A stretch of DNA of 64,000 nucleotides from Citrus sinensis (GCF_022201045.2 NC_068561.1:22078501-22142500), one strand, 5' to 3'; positions 31,541-44,179 are shown, counted from the first letter of the stretch. The notes: generated from the letters alone by a model not told the origin. Numbers and translations are program-made.

Positions 31541-34500
31541 TCAATATTCAAGCGAACCAACAGGATCACGACCGCAATTGCCACGGCTATTTGCCCGTTG
31601 ACCTGAGCTTGGGCTGAAGGACTCAACCCCTTGCTCACCCATTTTCTGCACATCCTCCGGTGAAAGTATCTTGATATACCAAACATTACTCACAAATGCC
31701 CTGCAAATGGTCATGATTAGCGTGTCCATCAGGAAAAGGAGTTAAATTGGGCAAGTCAATCCTCAACACCAATTGTTTCATCGTTTTAAACAGGTATTGG
31801 AAGAACAATTCTGAAAAAGAACACAATGAACAACAGAAAATTATAGAAGCAACTGACTCCCATTATTAATGATTGCATTTGCAAAAGAGACTCGAATGCA
31901 AGAGTAACTCAAATAAAAGCACCACCTGATGTGACTTCCAATATTCATTGATCTATTGGTTTAAAAATTGTCACAATTTCACAAATATTAGGTCATTGGT
32001 TTTAAAAACTAAGCAATTTAACTGGCAGGTTGTAGTTGACAAGTTTTTGAAATTAAGCAATTTAAATGACAGATTATTATTTTTTTCAAAATTTAGCAAT
32101 TTACTGACAGATTGTATTTGACAGGTATAATTGATGCACCTTAATAAAGACACGTGTTAAATGCAATCTCAGTAACTCAAAGGGCTTTCATCTGATGGTC
32201 TGGAACTTCGAAATCTACATATAAAAGGAAGTGATGCTAGCAATCCTGACCAGATGTATACCAAGCATAAAACAAGCAGTAGGAGACAAATCTTAACACA
32301 CAAGTTAAGTTGAATAAAAAATCTGGAAAATCATGACGGTCACTTACTCCCATGGGTCGTCTCCAAGGAGAAGCACGTCATTCTCCCTGTCGACGAATAC
32401 AAGCTGCCAGCCTGATCTAAGAGGGTCTTCAAACTTCCCCTCAATTCCAAACATCTGACCCAGCTCTTCCCGCAGCTCATTATAGCTGCTGAACCGGGAG
32501 ATGTCTAGTGAGCGCCCAACCGAACCCGATTTATAGACCTGCCAAAACATTGACACAATGTCATCTGCCAACCCCATTGAGCATGTTTAATGGTAATAAA
32601 AGATAAACCCAAGTTAATCCCAACTCGCACCTTGACAAATGTCCGAGTTGGAGTCGGTTGGTCAATTTGCCCTACATTGTGCAGCAACTCAGAAGAGTCT
32701 TGCATGCACCCGTACATAGAATTATGAAACCCAGAATCTCCTAATGGCATTGAAGAGACACCAGGATCAACTGAAGTAGTAAAACTGGATACTGTGGTGG
32801 GCAGCAGGAGTCCAGATGAATCAATATGAACACCAAATACAGCTGAATTCAGGGAATCTGTGTTACAATTTTCCGTACCCACAGCAGCATCTTTTCCATT
32901 ATAGGATGATGGGAGTGACATTGAGTGGACAAAATCATGAACCTGTGAAGGTTCATACTTAGAACCCAACGATTGTTGGGGAAACTGCTGCCTCAGCATA
33001 GATGGACCAGCTCCTGAGAAGTTCAAAAGATTGCCACTCCCCTCAGGCAAGGAACCCAGCATGTTCTGCATAGGACTGATAGAAACTGAGATTTCCGTGC
33101 TTGAGTCCATGAAGTTTGCTTTAGAAAATGATGGCGAAGGCAGATTTGACTGCTGCCTCTGCAGAAGCTCATCAGTTCGAATCTGAAGTGCATCATGATA
33201 CATGTGTTGTTGTGGCTGTTGCTGTTGTTGTGCCCGATCCTCTGCCTGACTGTTCAGTTGTTGAAGAAGATGCTGAGGGATGTTCTCTGTTAAAATTTGG
33301 GATTGTGCCTGCAGCAGATTATGAGGGATTGACTGCTGAATTACCTGCTGCTGCTTCAGCTGCAATGGGTTTTGGCTGCCAGATTGCTGAAGATATTGAA
33401 AGGGCTGCTGTAACTGCATAAATTGCTGTCTCACGGGATCTCCACTCTGCATACCAGCTGCCAACATTGCCTGGTACTGCTGATTGTGATCATTTCCAAG
33501 AAATGATGGTTCCACTCTCTGTTGCATCCAGGGAAACATACCAAGAGATTGGAAATTCAGGGTCGTCAGACCCTGTTCTCCAGTTCCACCTCTTAGCCAA
33601 TTTAAGCCACTTGCTGTTTCATCTCTGTTATCTGTAACAAGACACATATAAAAAATTATTATAATGTCCAACCATGTATTTTTGGAAATGTCACCAAATA
33701 ACTTTAGAGAGAGTTAGACACCATTAAAAGATGATGTGCTAGGATGCCATGGTCGTTTCAGTCTGAGAGGAAACAACGATGGATACATGGGGAAAGTTGT
33801 TAAAGGCTCAATCTCCCACAATGATACTCTTGGCTGCCTCTCACCAGCTGTTGACTCATCCCAACCAACCTACATTAAAGATAGAAAGAATAGAAGTAAA
33901 ATTTCTTAGTTACTAGTTTTAGTCCCTAGAAATTTGTTTCTTAACCTGTGATTTCTTCTAAAAGAGATGAGCCATTCAATCAAAAAGAAAACTTGGAAGA
34001 TCCATAAATTATGGGAGACATCAAAATAAATAAACTTGGAAGACCGATAAATTTTGGGACACATCAAAATAAATTTTCAATCACAAATAAGCAAACCAGT
34101 AATTCTTATCAAAAGTATCAAAACAGATCACTGTGTAAAGAAATTATTCAGATTTTCAGAACCAAGTATTTGAAATTGTGCTAACTAGGATAAATGGAAT
34201 AAATGCCATAAGCCAGAAGAAAGAGAATAAAAGAAATGAGCATAAACAAAATACAATAAATGCAGCCGCAAAGAAAATAACACTTGGTATGCTATTTTGT
34301 GTAATTAATAATCCAAAATCCACAGAGAAGTTTAACCAAATGAAAGCCATATTCTGCAAGAAAGTGCAAAGAAAAATTCAGATTTCAGGTTTTACATTTT
34401 AACTAAAACTATAGAAATGCAAAAGATGAAAAAGGAAAAGAAAGGGCTAGTATCATCCATCCACCCTTCAGCTCCAGATGAGAAGACATCCACATCATTT

Positions 34501-37500
34501 AATGACCATACCGGTCACAGGACCACTTAAATAACATGCCACCAACAAAGCTATGGTACAGCCACACCATCTAACTATCAAGATTTTTCATAAACTGAAG
34601 CCACCCTCATTGGTTGAGTTGGGTCAAATGGCTGGCTGCTGCTGCTGGATGCTTTTCCTTCTCCTCTACTTCATATACTTTTCTAACAAGAATTCTTGCC
34701 CATGTTTCTCAATTCTGTACTCTTCTAGCCAGAATGCCAGATCTGGGTTGCTTAGCTTGTCTTTGGTGAAATTTTGGCATATTTTGATTACCTTTGTCAT
34801 AACTTTGCAGGCTCCAGGACACGTGAGTTCTTGAACTAATATCAATGGATATACAAATATAACTTACTTTCTGGATTGCTTAAGCACCAGCTCATGGGTC
34901 AAAGATGATCGCTCCTCTTTAACAGTTAATGAGTGAATTTTCCACGTTTTATTGATTGCAAGTTAACATCCTCATGCCCATAAGATTGTACAATAAAGCA
35001 TATATTATATTGCACAAGCTAGGGATACATCAGTAAGCAAATCAGAGTGAACTCAGCAAATCAGTTAGACAGGATTAAATTTTTATGGTTCATAATTATC
35101 CATGGGAGCAGAAATCCAGCAGTTTTGAAAATCTATAGAGGCAGAAAATTATCCATCTGCTCAAAGTACAGATAGAAAACTGTGGACTTAGAATGACAAC
35201 TAGTTTAATAAACCCCAGAAATTAAAGCCCACCTGATTTAGAAGCTGACTTTGGCCCCATTTGGTATTAAGTTGTTCAGCTATAACTTAAAAATTATAGC
35301 ATTGATGTGTTTAGGAAATACTAAATGCTATAGCTTGGAAACTAAGTTGATTTGATCAACTACTTTTATGATAAAAACTTATAATATCTTTACAATTTTC
35401 GTCAAAATTATTATTTAAATGTTATGTTTATTACACACTATTAACTTTTATTTTATAGTTATAGCTGTTTTTTTATCAGAGCACCTTAATATCAAATATG
35501 GCCAAAGCAAAAGGCACATAAGAATTCATAGGATATGGCATTTTATTGGTTATGGAACTTCATATTATTTCTAACTTCCAAGAAAAATGTGTTTCCAGTA
35601 CTACATTGGTGGTTGGCGGGTCATAAGTCAAACATGGATGCATGGTACTGACTCCTTTTAAGATATCTCAAATGATACATTTATCACATAAATAAAAACT
35701 GTGGAAAGCAGTAGCAAGCCTTTTGCTGATTATGCAAAAAGCGAGACAACAACCGTGGTAATGTTACAGAGGGTAAAATGTAATGGTGCATGTAAACAAA
35801 GTGCTATTTTAAGTCCAGTGTAGATACAACACTAAAAATTACCTTGACAGATCGCCAGTGCGAATTAGACCATCGAACAGGATCCAGATCGCTAATGCCA
35901 GTTATTGTACCCATGTACCTGGACAATGAAAGTCTTCCACATTATATCTGTATGGCATGGGCATTTCAACATGCAACATTCAAGCAGCAGTTTCTTGAAT
36001 CAGATCATTGAGAGATGCATGTGGTTGGATTGCACATTTTGCAGTATTTTACCTTCAAAAATATTTAACTCTTAACCAGTACAATCCCCAGTAATAGGCT
36101 ATCTTGCGATCACAGACTATAGTACTTTTGACAAAGAAAAGAAACACAATTCATGGATTGTAATCTTGCATAACTTGTTGACTCAATCATTGAACTGCCC
36201 TGCCTTCTCTTGGTACAATTGTTATTCATTTACTTACTAAGAAAGGGTTTGCCTCAAAGGTGGTACGAATGCATATTTATATAACGTAGAAGCGTTAACA
36301 ATGCTTGACAGATATCTTTTGCCATCCTATGAGCTCAGTCAGCCATAACTAACCAACAAAAAAAAACTGGAGATTATCTTTTTGTTTATATCTATATATA
36401 TATAGGAAACAGAGAAACTTATTTAGAAAAAAAGAAAAACATCTAGAACAAACTGAAGAGATATAAGCAACCGAACACAAAAACCAGATGATAGAAGGCC
36501 ATAATGTGAAAGCAAAATTTAGCAATAAGAGCCTCACCAAAATATAAATAAGTCTACAAAATTTTGAAGTAAAACAATGTAAATAACAAGAGCAGTCATG
36601 AGATCCCAAAAATCAATAACATGGGGAACTACCAACTACAGTAATACCTACGAACGCTTGATTCTTCAGTCTCAAAAAGCATCCGAAACCGCATTCCCAC
36701 AGAAACACGTGTGTGAAAAACTGCTTTGACATATTTTGTCAGGGGTATTACAAATTCAGATGGACTCGCCCTGAAACTAAGACATGTCAGTAAGAAAGAC
36801 ACAGAAATATGAAAGGGAAGTCAGAATAATATTCTCACCTTGGATTGAAAAAAACTGTAAAACAACTGTTAGTTGCAGCGGCATGAGCTGCAGCAGCTAG
36901 GAGTCCAATGTGCATGCTATCACTGGACAAAACAGATGATGGCATTACAGTTGGTGGGCGAATAGCACGGCGAATTCCCAAAAGAAGCTGATTCTTTTCA
37001 TTCCTAATGATTGGTTGTCGCCAAGTATGTTAAGGCAACGATGAACATGAACTAATAAATGTAAATTTTGGGGAAGAAAAGTAACAAAATGACTTTATAC
37101 CAAATAAAAAGAACAGAATCCCCAGCAACTAGTCTTTTGGCACTAACAAACACACTCCAGCCTGTGGTGAGAAGATGCCTTTTGGGCTGTCCTGCAATAT
37201 AAAAAAGATAATGTTGGTCCCCACGGATAGATCATAACTGAATTAACAATCTCATAAGACAAACTACTATAACGAAATCTAGTTCAAAAATAAATTGTTC
37301 AAAGCAGTTTCATAATAAAATTTACCATGCAACAACATGATATCCCATCCATGAGATAAATTTAAGTGACAGAAAAGAAAACAACTTCTTGAATGAATTA
37401 CATTGCACCACAGACCAGAATATCAACAGCTCATAAATTAGCAATAAAATAGCATCTATCTAGTTTATGTCCATATTGTAAACTAACATGTTAATTGACA

Positions 37501-39511
37501 TATACTGTAACTATCGTCTGGAACTTCAAGGGCAGAATTTTGGAACACTAACAATATAACACCAGCATACACTTCTCACCATCCACATGTTATCCCTACC
37601 AATAAACTATGAATTTTGGTATGCTCACAATATGACACCAGCATACACTTCTCACCATCCACATGTTATCCCTACCAATAAACTATGAATTTTGGTATGC
37701 TCACAATATGACACCAATATACACAGTTCTCACTAGGCACATGTTTTTCCTACCAGCTAACTATGGATTTCAAAAGATTGCAAAATATGACGAAGATTAA
37801 GCACAACTCTTTAGAAACAGGTTCCTATAAAAACAAAAACACAAACTCCGATGGAATGTAAATTATATATAATGGTAAGATACAAGACTGATGTATGAAA
37901 ACTTTAAAAGGCATATCAGCCAGAGATATGAAGCCTCCCAACTTTGTCTCACAAATGAAAAGTGCCTTTAAAGCCTCCGTATTGTATAAACACATAAACT
38001 CCGTCACACAAAAGAGAGAAACAGACATAGGCAACGGTGTCTAGTTCCCAAAACCAAGGAGAATCAAAAGATACTGACACAAATGATATACTAAAGTGAG
38101 TAAACATTCATTAGAAGCTTTAATCAATGGGTTCAAGACACCTTATCATCACTTTTTCATTTGATGTGAAGATTGCAGCAAGAGAAACACATACCAATAT
38201 CATTGTACGACAATATTGTCCTCTGGTAGAATCAATGGATTAGAGTGCGGATTTCTTTTAATAATAAAAATAAAGATAACAACATATCACATTACTGACA
38301 TTCTAGAACAGAGTCCCAACCATTAGAACAATGAAATATACAAAACCCCAATCCCCACCTCGAAAGATATGCCTGAACTTCCACTCAACATCATGGAGAT
38401 CCCTTGCAATGAGTTCCTGAGCTGGTGGTTGCAGTGAGAAATCCTGCAACCAAAGGAAAAAGAAAATTAAAATGACCATAAGCATTAGTTGGTTAGCTCA
38501 AAGTAGTAGAAGTCAGGAAAGAGCCTACCAGCGAAGGGAAGACTTTCTCGGCAGCACGACGAGGAACAGAAAACCCTCCATGTGTACTAGTATCACTTGC
38601 AGTCAAAGTCTTGCAGAAATAATTTGTGGGCTGCTTGCTTGGAATTCCCAATTCGATGGGAACAAATGTATCCTTCTGCTCTTCCTGTACATACAGTAAA
38701 ACAATCATGAAATTAACTTTGGCAGTGTTTAATATAAATTACTAACATATAAGCCATTACAATCATTGTTATCGATATTCAGCGCAAGACGAACTTAGAG
38801 TTACCGGCGACAAAGGCTGAAGAGTCATTTGCGCATACACTTCATCCGTTTCAACATCAGCCTGAAATTCCACACAGTCTGCACAATTTAGAAAATACTG
38901 AAATGGAAGCATAGAAAACAAATTAGAATATAAAGAAAGAACCTACATGCATAGTGACATTGTGAAGTTGGCATATCAACTGCGGTGGCAAGTTCGGGTA
39001 ATTGGGAATATGGCTATCAACTTCTTTATTAGTTGTGGCAGCTACCTACAAATTGATTTTCATTTTAATCCAGAACCACATGCACAAGTACATTTATTAA
39101 GAAATGAATTTTACGTATCTACATACAACAGACTCTCATAAAAGAATTAAAAAAAAAAGAAAGAAAGAAAGAAACCTGTTCGCTATGCCCCTGAGGGAAG
39201 TAAACCACACGGGTGCCCACCGTAGGTAGGGACACCAACGGCCCAGCACAGGCGTGCCATAGCTCCGAATTCAAACACTTATTATCCCCTATCATCACCA
39301 AAGTTCACATAATTAAATTTAAATTTCCCCCAAAGGAAAAAGAAACGATACAATTATAATAAAAAGCATTTAACAAAATGAAACTGAAAGGGAGACACAT
39401 AATGAAAAATTACTAAGTAGAAAAGAAAAGAAGAGGGGGGGGGGGGGGGGGAATATATAACAAGATACCTTCATGACCCTGTTGACACAGCCCTGATGTT
39501 GAAAGCTTCAT
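31541..39511 (-). CDS. ARF8: Auxin response factor 8
   Basis: Nuclear activator ARF that binds auxin-response elements and controls flower, fruit-set and root development. Fourteen coding exons: 39511-39469, 39288-39176, 39045-38947, 38861-38805, 38684-38529, 38443-38359, 37191-37101, 37003-36839, 36770-36648, 35918-35843, 33869-33722, 33631-32631, 32538-32348, 31700-31541. They join in phase to 835 residues. It opens [15 protein letters not shown], an ARF8 hallmark. The B3 DNA-binding domain (about 125-225) has [19 protein letters not shown] and the ARF domain follows. The long exon 12 encodes a Gln-rich activation region (QQQQQPQQH). The C-terminal PB1 domain (from about 720) has [13 protein letters not shown] and [26 protein letters not shown] and GVESFSP distinguish it from ARF6. 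The mRNA carries a miR167 site. Intact. Confidence 0.96.
32011..32130. repeat. Degenerate about 42-bp tandem repeat in ARF8 intron 13
   Basis: AAGCAATTTAA-type cores recur at about 32011, 32055 and 32094, followed by similar GACAGATT or GGCAGGTT blocks. The copies are diverged. Confidence 0.45.
32399..32419 (-). promoter_or_regulatory. miR167 target site in ARF8 coding sequence
   Basis: The plus strand here reads AAGCTGCCAGCCTGATCTA preceded by AC. Against miR167 (as known: AAGCUGCCAGCAUGAUCUA after UG) the only differences are the two 5'-terminal bases and one internal position. On the ARF8 mRNA the site spans codons for RSGWQL in exon 13. This is the known conserved location of the miR167 site in ARF6 and ARF8. 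Confidence 0.93.
35253..35503. mobile_element. MITE in ARF8 intron 10, relative of 24654-24926
   Basis: The ends read GGCCCCATTTGGTATTAAG and, inverted, GGCCATATTTGATATTAAG. Internal blocks such as CAGCTATAACTTAAAAATTA and ATGCTATAGCTT parallel the MITE at 24654, so the two are members of one family, this one more eroded. No exact target duplication is visible. Confidence 0.7.
37559..37785. repeat. 76-bp tandem repeat in ARF8 intron 6
   Basis: The unit begins ACACCAGCATACACTTCTCA. Copy 1 starts at 37559, copy 2 at 37635 and a third, diverged copy at 37711. The first two are virtually identical, indicating a recent duplication. Confidence 0.9.
39435..39451. repeat. G17 homopolymer near the ARF8 exon 1 donor
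   Basis: Seventeen consecutive G on the plus strand (C in the transcript), starting only 17 nt inside intron 1. Length is unreliable in assemblies and likely variable. Confidence 0.7.
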
Positions 39512-40010
39512 TCACTCACACTTTTATATTGCTTTTATTTTGCTTTTTTTTTTTAATTTTTTAAATGACAGAAACATATAATTTAATTATAAAATACTAA
39601 AGACCTAACTTATATCGCTCATCTTCAATTCAATCTCGGTCTTGCAATTCACACCATCTGTGCAAATCAAAATCAAGATCAAACCAAACCCAAATCCATG
39701 GATGTGCTCTACTTTCTCTCAGAAACTAAGTAAAAAGCTCCCAGTGCAACAACATTTGCCTCTTTTCTGAGAGATCGCCATGGGATGGGAGCGGAGAAGG
39801 AGCTTTTCTTCTCTTTTTTCTTTTTTAATTAATAAATTTTGTCGCCCTATGACAGCCTCCACTTTTTACTGAAGAGGTAGATAGAGAAAGGCTTTATTGA
39901 AAAAGGAAAAGAGGAGGGAGATTAGAAGCAGAGAGGGTGATGTCAGGGAGTTGCAGTGAAAGTGGCAGCTGGTAAGAGAGAGAGAGAGAGTCTTCTTAAT
40001 TCTTATAAAA
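39512..40010 (-). promoter_or_regulatory. ARF8 leader and core promoter
   Basis: On the minus strand, a TATA-like TTTTATAAGA (40010-40001) is followed by a (CT)n tract (39975-39990) and a pyrimidine-rich leader running to the start codon at 39511. A long leader of over 400 nt is implied. Short upstream ATGs may be present; none was judged conserved. Confidence 0.45.
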
Positions 40011-42030
40011 GACCCGACCAAGCTGGACCTGAGAACAGAAGAGAGAGACGGGTGTTTTGGGGAAACTGGGGATCTTGACCGTTGAATAAATCCGTACGGG
40101 TTCTCATTGACCGTCCATTTGTGACTGATTTGACAGCAAGCATGTGCCACCATTCTTCAGTGGTCGTTGTCAGACCAGTACGGATATTATGTCAATATTT
40201 TAATTTACATTTCTTATTTCTCCTTCTGTACAGTGCGCTCTATTTCAGAGTATAAATTATAATGACATACGTAAAATAATAAATAATTAAAAATATATTA
40301 TAATTTTAACTGTATAATTATAAAAGAAAATGTTCTATTTTAAAACAGACACAACATAATCATAACCTTAGTTTTAATAATTTCTTCGCGAGGCCAATAC
40401 TCAAAAAGTTAAAACTCTATCAAAAAAGAAAAGAAGAAAAAAAAAAAAAACACATGGGTCCCCCCGGTCCCAGGACGTCAATAAATAATGGGCATCGTCG
40501 TCGTCTTCACCGTCGTCAGCGTCAAAAGAAGACTCGTACAACTAAGACTTCAAGTTGGCCGAATTTTTATTTGATGTGATTAAACCCCTTTTTCCACCCC
40601 CCAAACAAATAAGATCGGCGGACATTTATTAGTTGGTGGGCATGCATAGGTCTCGGTTGATCACACGTTAATGATTTCTTTCAAGCCCATCATTGATTTA
40701 ACCTTGGACTGATGTCGTCAATTATTTGTTTATTTGCTTCGATCTGTACCAATCGAGCCGCTTGGGAAGGAAAGTCAATTGATTTAACCGTAAAATTAGC
40801 ATTGTATCTTTGCTTTCTCCATTTCTTACCTTTTATTTTTTGAATCTAATTTACTTTACTACTGCAGTGTGTTGATGTTATTGATTATAGAGATCATACT
40901 TGCCGATTCGGATATAAATTATGCTTAATTAACAATAATCATAACTTAAGCCTATCTGAGTGGTTTCGGCTTCTTCTAAGCACACCCCCGCTGATGACCC
41001 AGCCCATTATAGAACTGCCCATTCGACACGGAGAGAGAATCCATAAGAAAAGGAGAGTTTCTTGTTCATGTCTGGTTGCAGATAAAAATTATTCAATTAT
41101 TTTGGGTTCAAAAATTAGTTTTTTTCCCCTAGCTTTTGTCTAAACAATTAATTTAAATTATGATAATATTTTTTCTGTCCGAAAATGATAATTGTGTATT
41201 GATATATAAAATCTACTAGTTACTATGTGCCAAACATATGAGATAATTATTTAAATTTTAATTTGATATTCAAACAAATAGGATTTTGAAATATAACTAC
41301 TTGTCCTTCGGCCTAATAGATTTCCTCCTCCATTTACATTATATAAAGGTAAAAATCTCTCTTAAGTGGTGAAGGTAGATATCTCTCGTAAGTGCAGCCA
41401 TACATAGAAATTTAATATAAGATAATTCGAGAAGATTCGTGATAAGTAACATTATGATTGTAAAATAAAAAAATAATTTTGTTTCTCTATACCATCACTG
41501 ACTTATCATTGTACATCTAACTATAAAAAAAGTTTTGATTTATTATATATACCACCATTCTTTTCAAACTTGTATAAGTTAAATCATTTGCCACTAATGC
41601 CTTTAGAGTCGGTTAAATGATTTAATTAATATGTCTAATTTACCCTTGCATATATTAAAAGATTGTTTTAAGCTTTGACACTTTGAAAAATTACAAAATT
41701 TATAAATTTAATCAAAAGACTGTTATTCACAAAAAATAAAATAAAAAAGTAAAAACTATACAACTGACTCTCCCAACTGTGTACAACAGTGATTCTTGTG
41801 TGATTATAAATTTTGTTACTTTTTCAAAGTTTCAAATGATAAAATAGTCTTTTACTTTAAGGATGAAATGGTTGCTTTATTTAAATTTTTTAAATTCTAG
41901 TAATATTAATGGTAATGTGGTTGATTAATATAAATTTAAAAATATAGGTAGATGTATACTAAATAAAGGTGCTATGATATAATTTTCCACAAAAAAAATG
42001 GAGAAAAAAACTCAATTTTGTGGATGGACT
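40011..42030. other. Intergenic between ARF8 and the PPR gene
   Basis: AT-rich; serves as promoter DNA for the two divergent genes. It contains a probable foldback element (41654-41855). No gene is seen. Confidence 0.5.
41654..41855. mobile_element. Foldback MITE-like inverted repeat
   Basis: Arms of about 50 bases face each other: the left arm contains CTTTGAAAAATTACAAAATT and the right arm, inverted, contains CTTTGAAAAAGTAACAAAAT. The full element probably extends a little on each side. Target duplication not defined. Confidence 0.45.
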
Positions 42031-42047
42031 GTGAAGCTATATAATCA

Positions 42048-42077
42048 ATGGAAGATATAAAGAGGCAAATCTCGTAA
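42048..42077 (+). other. Nine-codon uORF before the PPR start
   Basis: An ATG at 42048 opens a 9-codon frame ending TAA at 42075-42077, four bases before the PPR ATG. A TATATAAT lies at about 42038, so most transcripts may start downstream of this ATG; it would matter only if initiation is further upstream. Confidence 0.35.
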
Positions 42078-42081
42078 GTCG

Positions 42082-43722
42082 ATGTGTGCATTTGCCTCCA
42101 AAATTTTGAAAGCAAGCAAGAGATCAGTTTCTCTCTTGGACCAATGTCTCAACATGAAACAAATCAAGCAAATTCAATCCCACCTCACAGTTTCAGGCAC
42201 CCTTTGGGACCCTTTTGCCGTCGGCAAAATCATCGGCTTCTGCTCAGCCTCCGATATCGGCGATCTCTCTCATGGTTACAGACTCTTTGTCTGTCTCCAA
42301 TATCGAACTACCTTCATTTGGAACACCATGATCAGAGGCTTTGCTGAGAAAAATGAACCCATCAAAGCATTTGCTCTGTACAAGCAAATGCTTCGGAGCG
42401 ATTTCTTGCCTAACAACTACACATTTTCTTTTATTCTTAGAGCTTGTGCTGACACCTCGTGTTTGTTTGTGGGTTTAATTTGTCATGCCCAAGTCATTAG
42501 ACTTGGTTGGGAATCGTATGATTTCGTGCTAAATGGATTACTTCATTTGTACGCTACTTGTAATTGCATGGACCCGGCTAGGAAATTGTTTGATATGAGT
42601 GTTAACCGGGATGTCATTTCGTGGACATCTTTGATAAACGGGTATGCGAAGTCAGGCCAAATTTCAATCGCGCGACAAATGTTTGATAAAATGCCGGAAA
42701 AGAATGCGATTTCCTGGAGCGCGATGATTAATGGATATGTGCAAGTTGACCTTTTTAAAGAGGCTTTGGAGCACTTTAATTATATGCAACTTTGTGGGTT
42801 TAGGCCTAATCATGCTGGCATTGTGGGTGCGCTTACTGCCTGTGCTTTTCTTGGTGCTTTGGATCAAGGAAGGTGGATACATGCGTATGTTGATCGAAAT
42901 GGGATAGAGTTAGATATAATTTTGGGTACTGCCATTATTGACATGTATGCTAAGTGCGGATGCATAGAGACAGCTTGTAGTGTATTTGATAGCATGCCAA
43001 ATAGAGACGTCTTTGCTTATACTTCTTTGATTTCGGGGTTAGCAAATCATGATCAAAGTGCTAGTGCAATTGAGTTGTTTATGAGGATGCAGTTGGAAGG
43101 AGTTGTACCCAATGAAGTAACTTTTATATGTGTCCTGAATGCATGTAGCCGAATGGGATTGGTGGATCAAGGGTTGAGAATTTTCAAGAGCATGAGTGAG
43201 ATTTATGGGATTGAGCCTGGAGTTCAACACTATGGTTGTTTGGTAGATCTACTGGGGAGAGCCGGGATGCTAGAAGCAGCCAAAAAAGTGGTGAGAGAGA
43301 TGCCAATTGAACCAGACAATTATGTACTGGGTGCATTGCTCAATGCCTGTAGAGTGCATGGTGATGTTGACTTGGGCAAGGAAACAGTTGAGAGCTTGGT
43401 TGAGCGGAGTCTTGACCATGAAGGCGTTCATGTGCTTCTATCAAATATATATGCTTCTACTGAACAATGGAACGGGGTGGAAAAGGTTAGAAGGGGAATG
43501 GAAGATAACGAGGTAAGAAAGGTGCCCGGTTGCAGTTTGATAGAAGTGGATGGTGTGGTTTGTGAATTTGTTTCTGGAGAGAGGACAAATGTGCTTATGG
43601 AGGAAATTGTATTATTGTTATTTGGGATTGACAAGCACTTGAAGTCTCTATGTTTCTTTGATGATGGCAATGAAGTGGCTACTGAAGGAGGAAGTCTACT
43701 AGATTGTCAGAAAGGCTGGTAA
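42082..43722 (+). CDS. PLS-class pentatricopeptide repeat protein, E/E+ type
   Basis: Organelle RNA-binding protein; E+-type members usually specify C-to-U editing sites in mitochondria or chloroplasts and recruit a DYW-bearing partner. A single uninterrupted exon of 546 codons, as is usual for plant PPR genes. Repeats run from about residue 75 onward with clear P, L and S units: FIWNTMIRGFAEKNEPIKAF, DVISWTSLINGYAKSGQ, AISWSAMINGYVQ, DIILGTAIIDMYAKCG, DVFAYTSLISGLANHD, VQHYGCLVDLLGRAG. The end carries the E and E+ motifs (HVLLSNIYAS, KVPGCSLIEVDG). There is no DYW domain; the protein stops about 50 residues after E+. The N-terminus is rich in Ser, Lys and Ala and may be a transit peptide. 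Organelle and editing target cannot be read from sequence. Confidence 0.93.
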   Translation: MCAFASKILKASKRSVSLLDQCLNMKQIKQIQSHLTVSGTLWDPFAVGKIIGFCSASDIGDLSHGYRLFVCLQYRTTFIWNTMIRGFAEKNEPIKAFALYKQMLRSDFLPNNYTFSFILRACADTSCLFVGLICHAQVIRLGWESYDFVLNGLLHLYATCNCMDPARKLFDMSVNRDVISWTSLINGYAKSGQISIARQMFDKMPEKNAISWSAMINGYVQVDLFKEALEHFNYMQLCGFRPNHAGIVGALTACAFLGALDQGRWIHAYVDRNGIELDIILGTAIIDMYAKCGCIETACSVFDSMPNRDVFAYTSLISGLANHDQSASAIELFMRMQLEGVVPNEVTFICVLNACSRMGLVDQGLRIFKSMSEIYGIEPGVQHYGCLVDLLGRAGMLEAAKKVVREMPIEPDNYVLGALLNACRVHGDVDLGKETVESLVERSLDHEGVHVLLSNIYASTEQWNGVEKVRRGMEDNEVRKVPGCSLIEVDGVVCEFVSGERTNVLMEEIVLLLFGIDKHLKSLCFFDDGNEVATEGGSLLDCQKGW

Positions 43723-44170
43723 CCCTTGTCTCAGTTTCATTTCCTGGCTTCTTGGCCTTTAGCCTGTAGAAATTTGCAGGTAAACTGTTGTCAAGCTACT
43801 TAAACCATGTAATTATCACGAATCAATTTATTCAGAAAATTGATGAAATTATTCTTCAGTCATCATGCATATTTGCATTCATGTCTACCTAAAAGGCTAG
43901 ATTGAGAGCCCATTCAAATTAAATATAAGGTATGAACCATGCGAAATGAAATGTCTGTTTTGGTAGTACAAATAATACTCTAAAAGAAATGTTTTCACTT
44001 GTCCAATGTCCGGTGTGAATGTGTGATGTGGGTATCGGTTGACTTCTGATTTCTTTCTCCTTTTTCACGTAGGCACCACTGTTGTATGCAGTAAGAAGGA
44101 GTATAGATGTTCTATTAATTATCTGTTGGTTCATAATTACAATTAATTACTAATATCATACTGCGTTTTT
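43723..44170. other. Downstream region of the PPR gene
   Basis: Contains the likely PPR 3' UTR and then AT-rich DNA up to the transposon at 44180. Nothing else is seen. Confidence 0.5.
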
Positions 44171-44179
44171 TTTTTTAAA

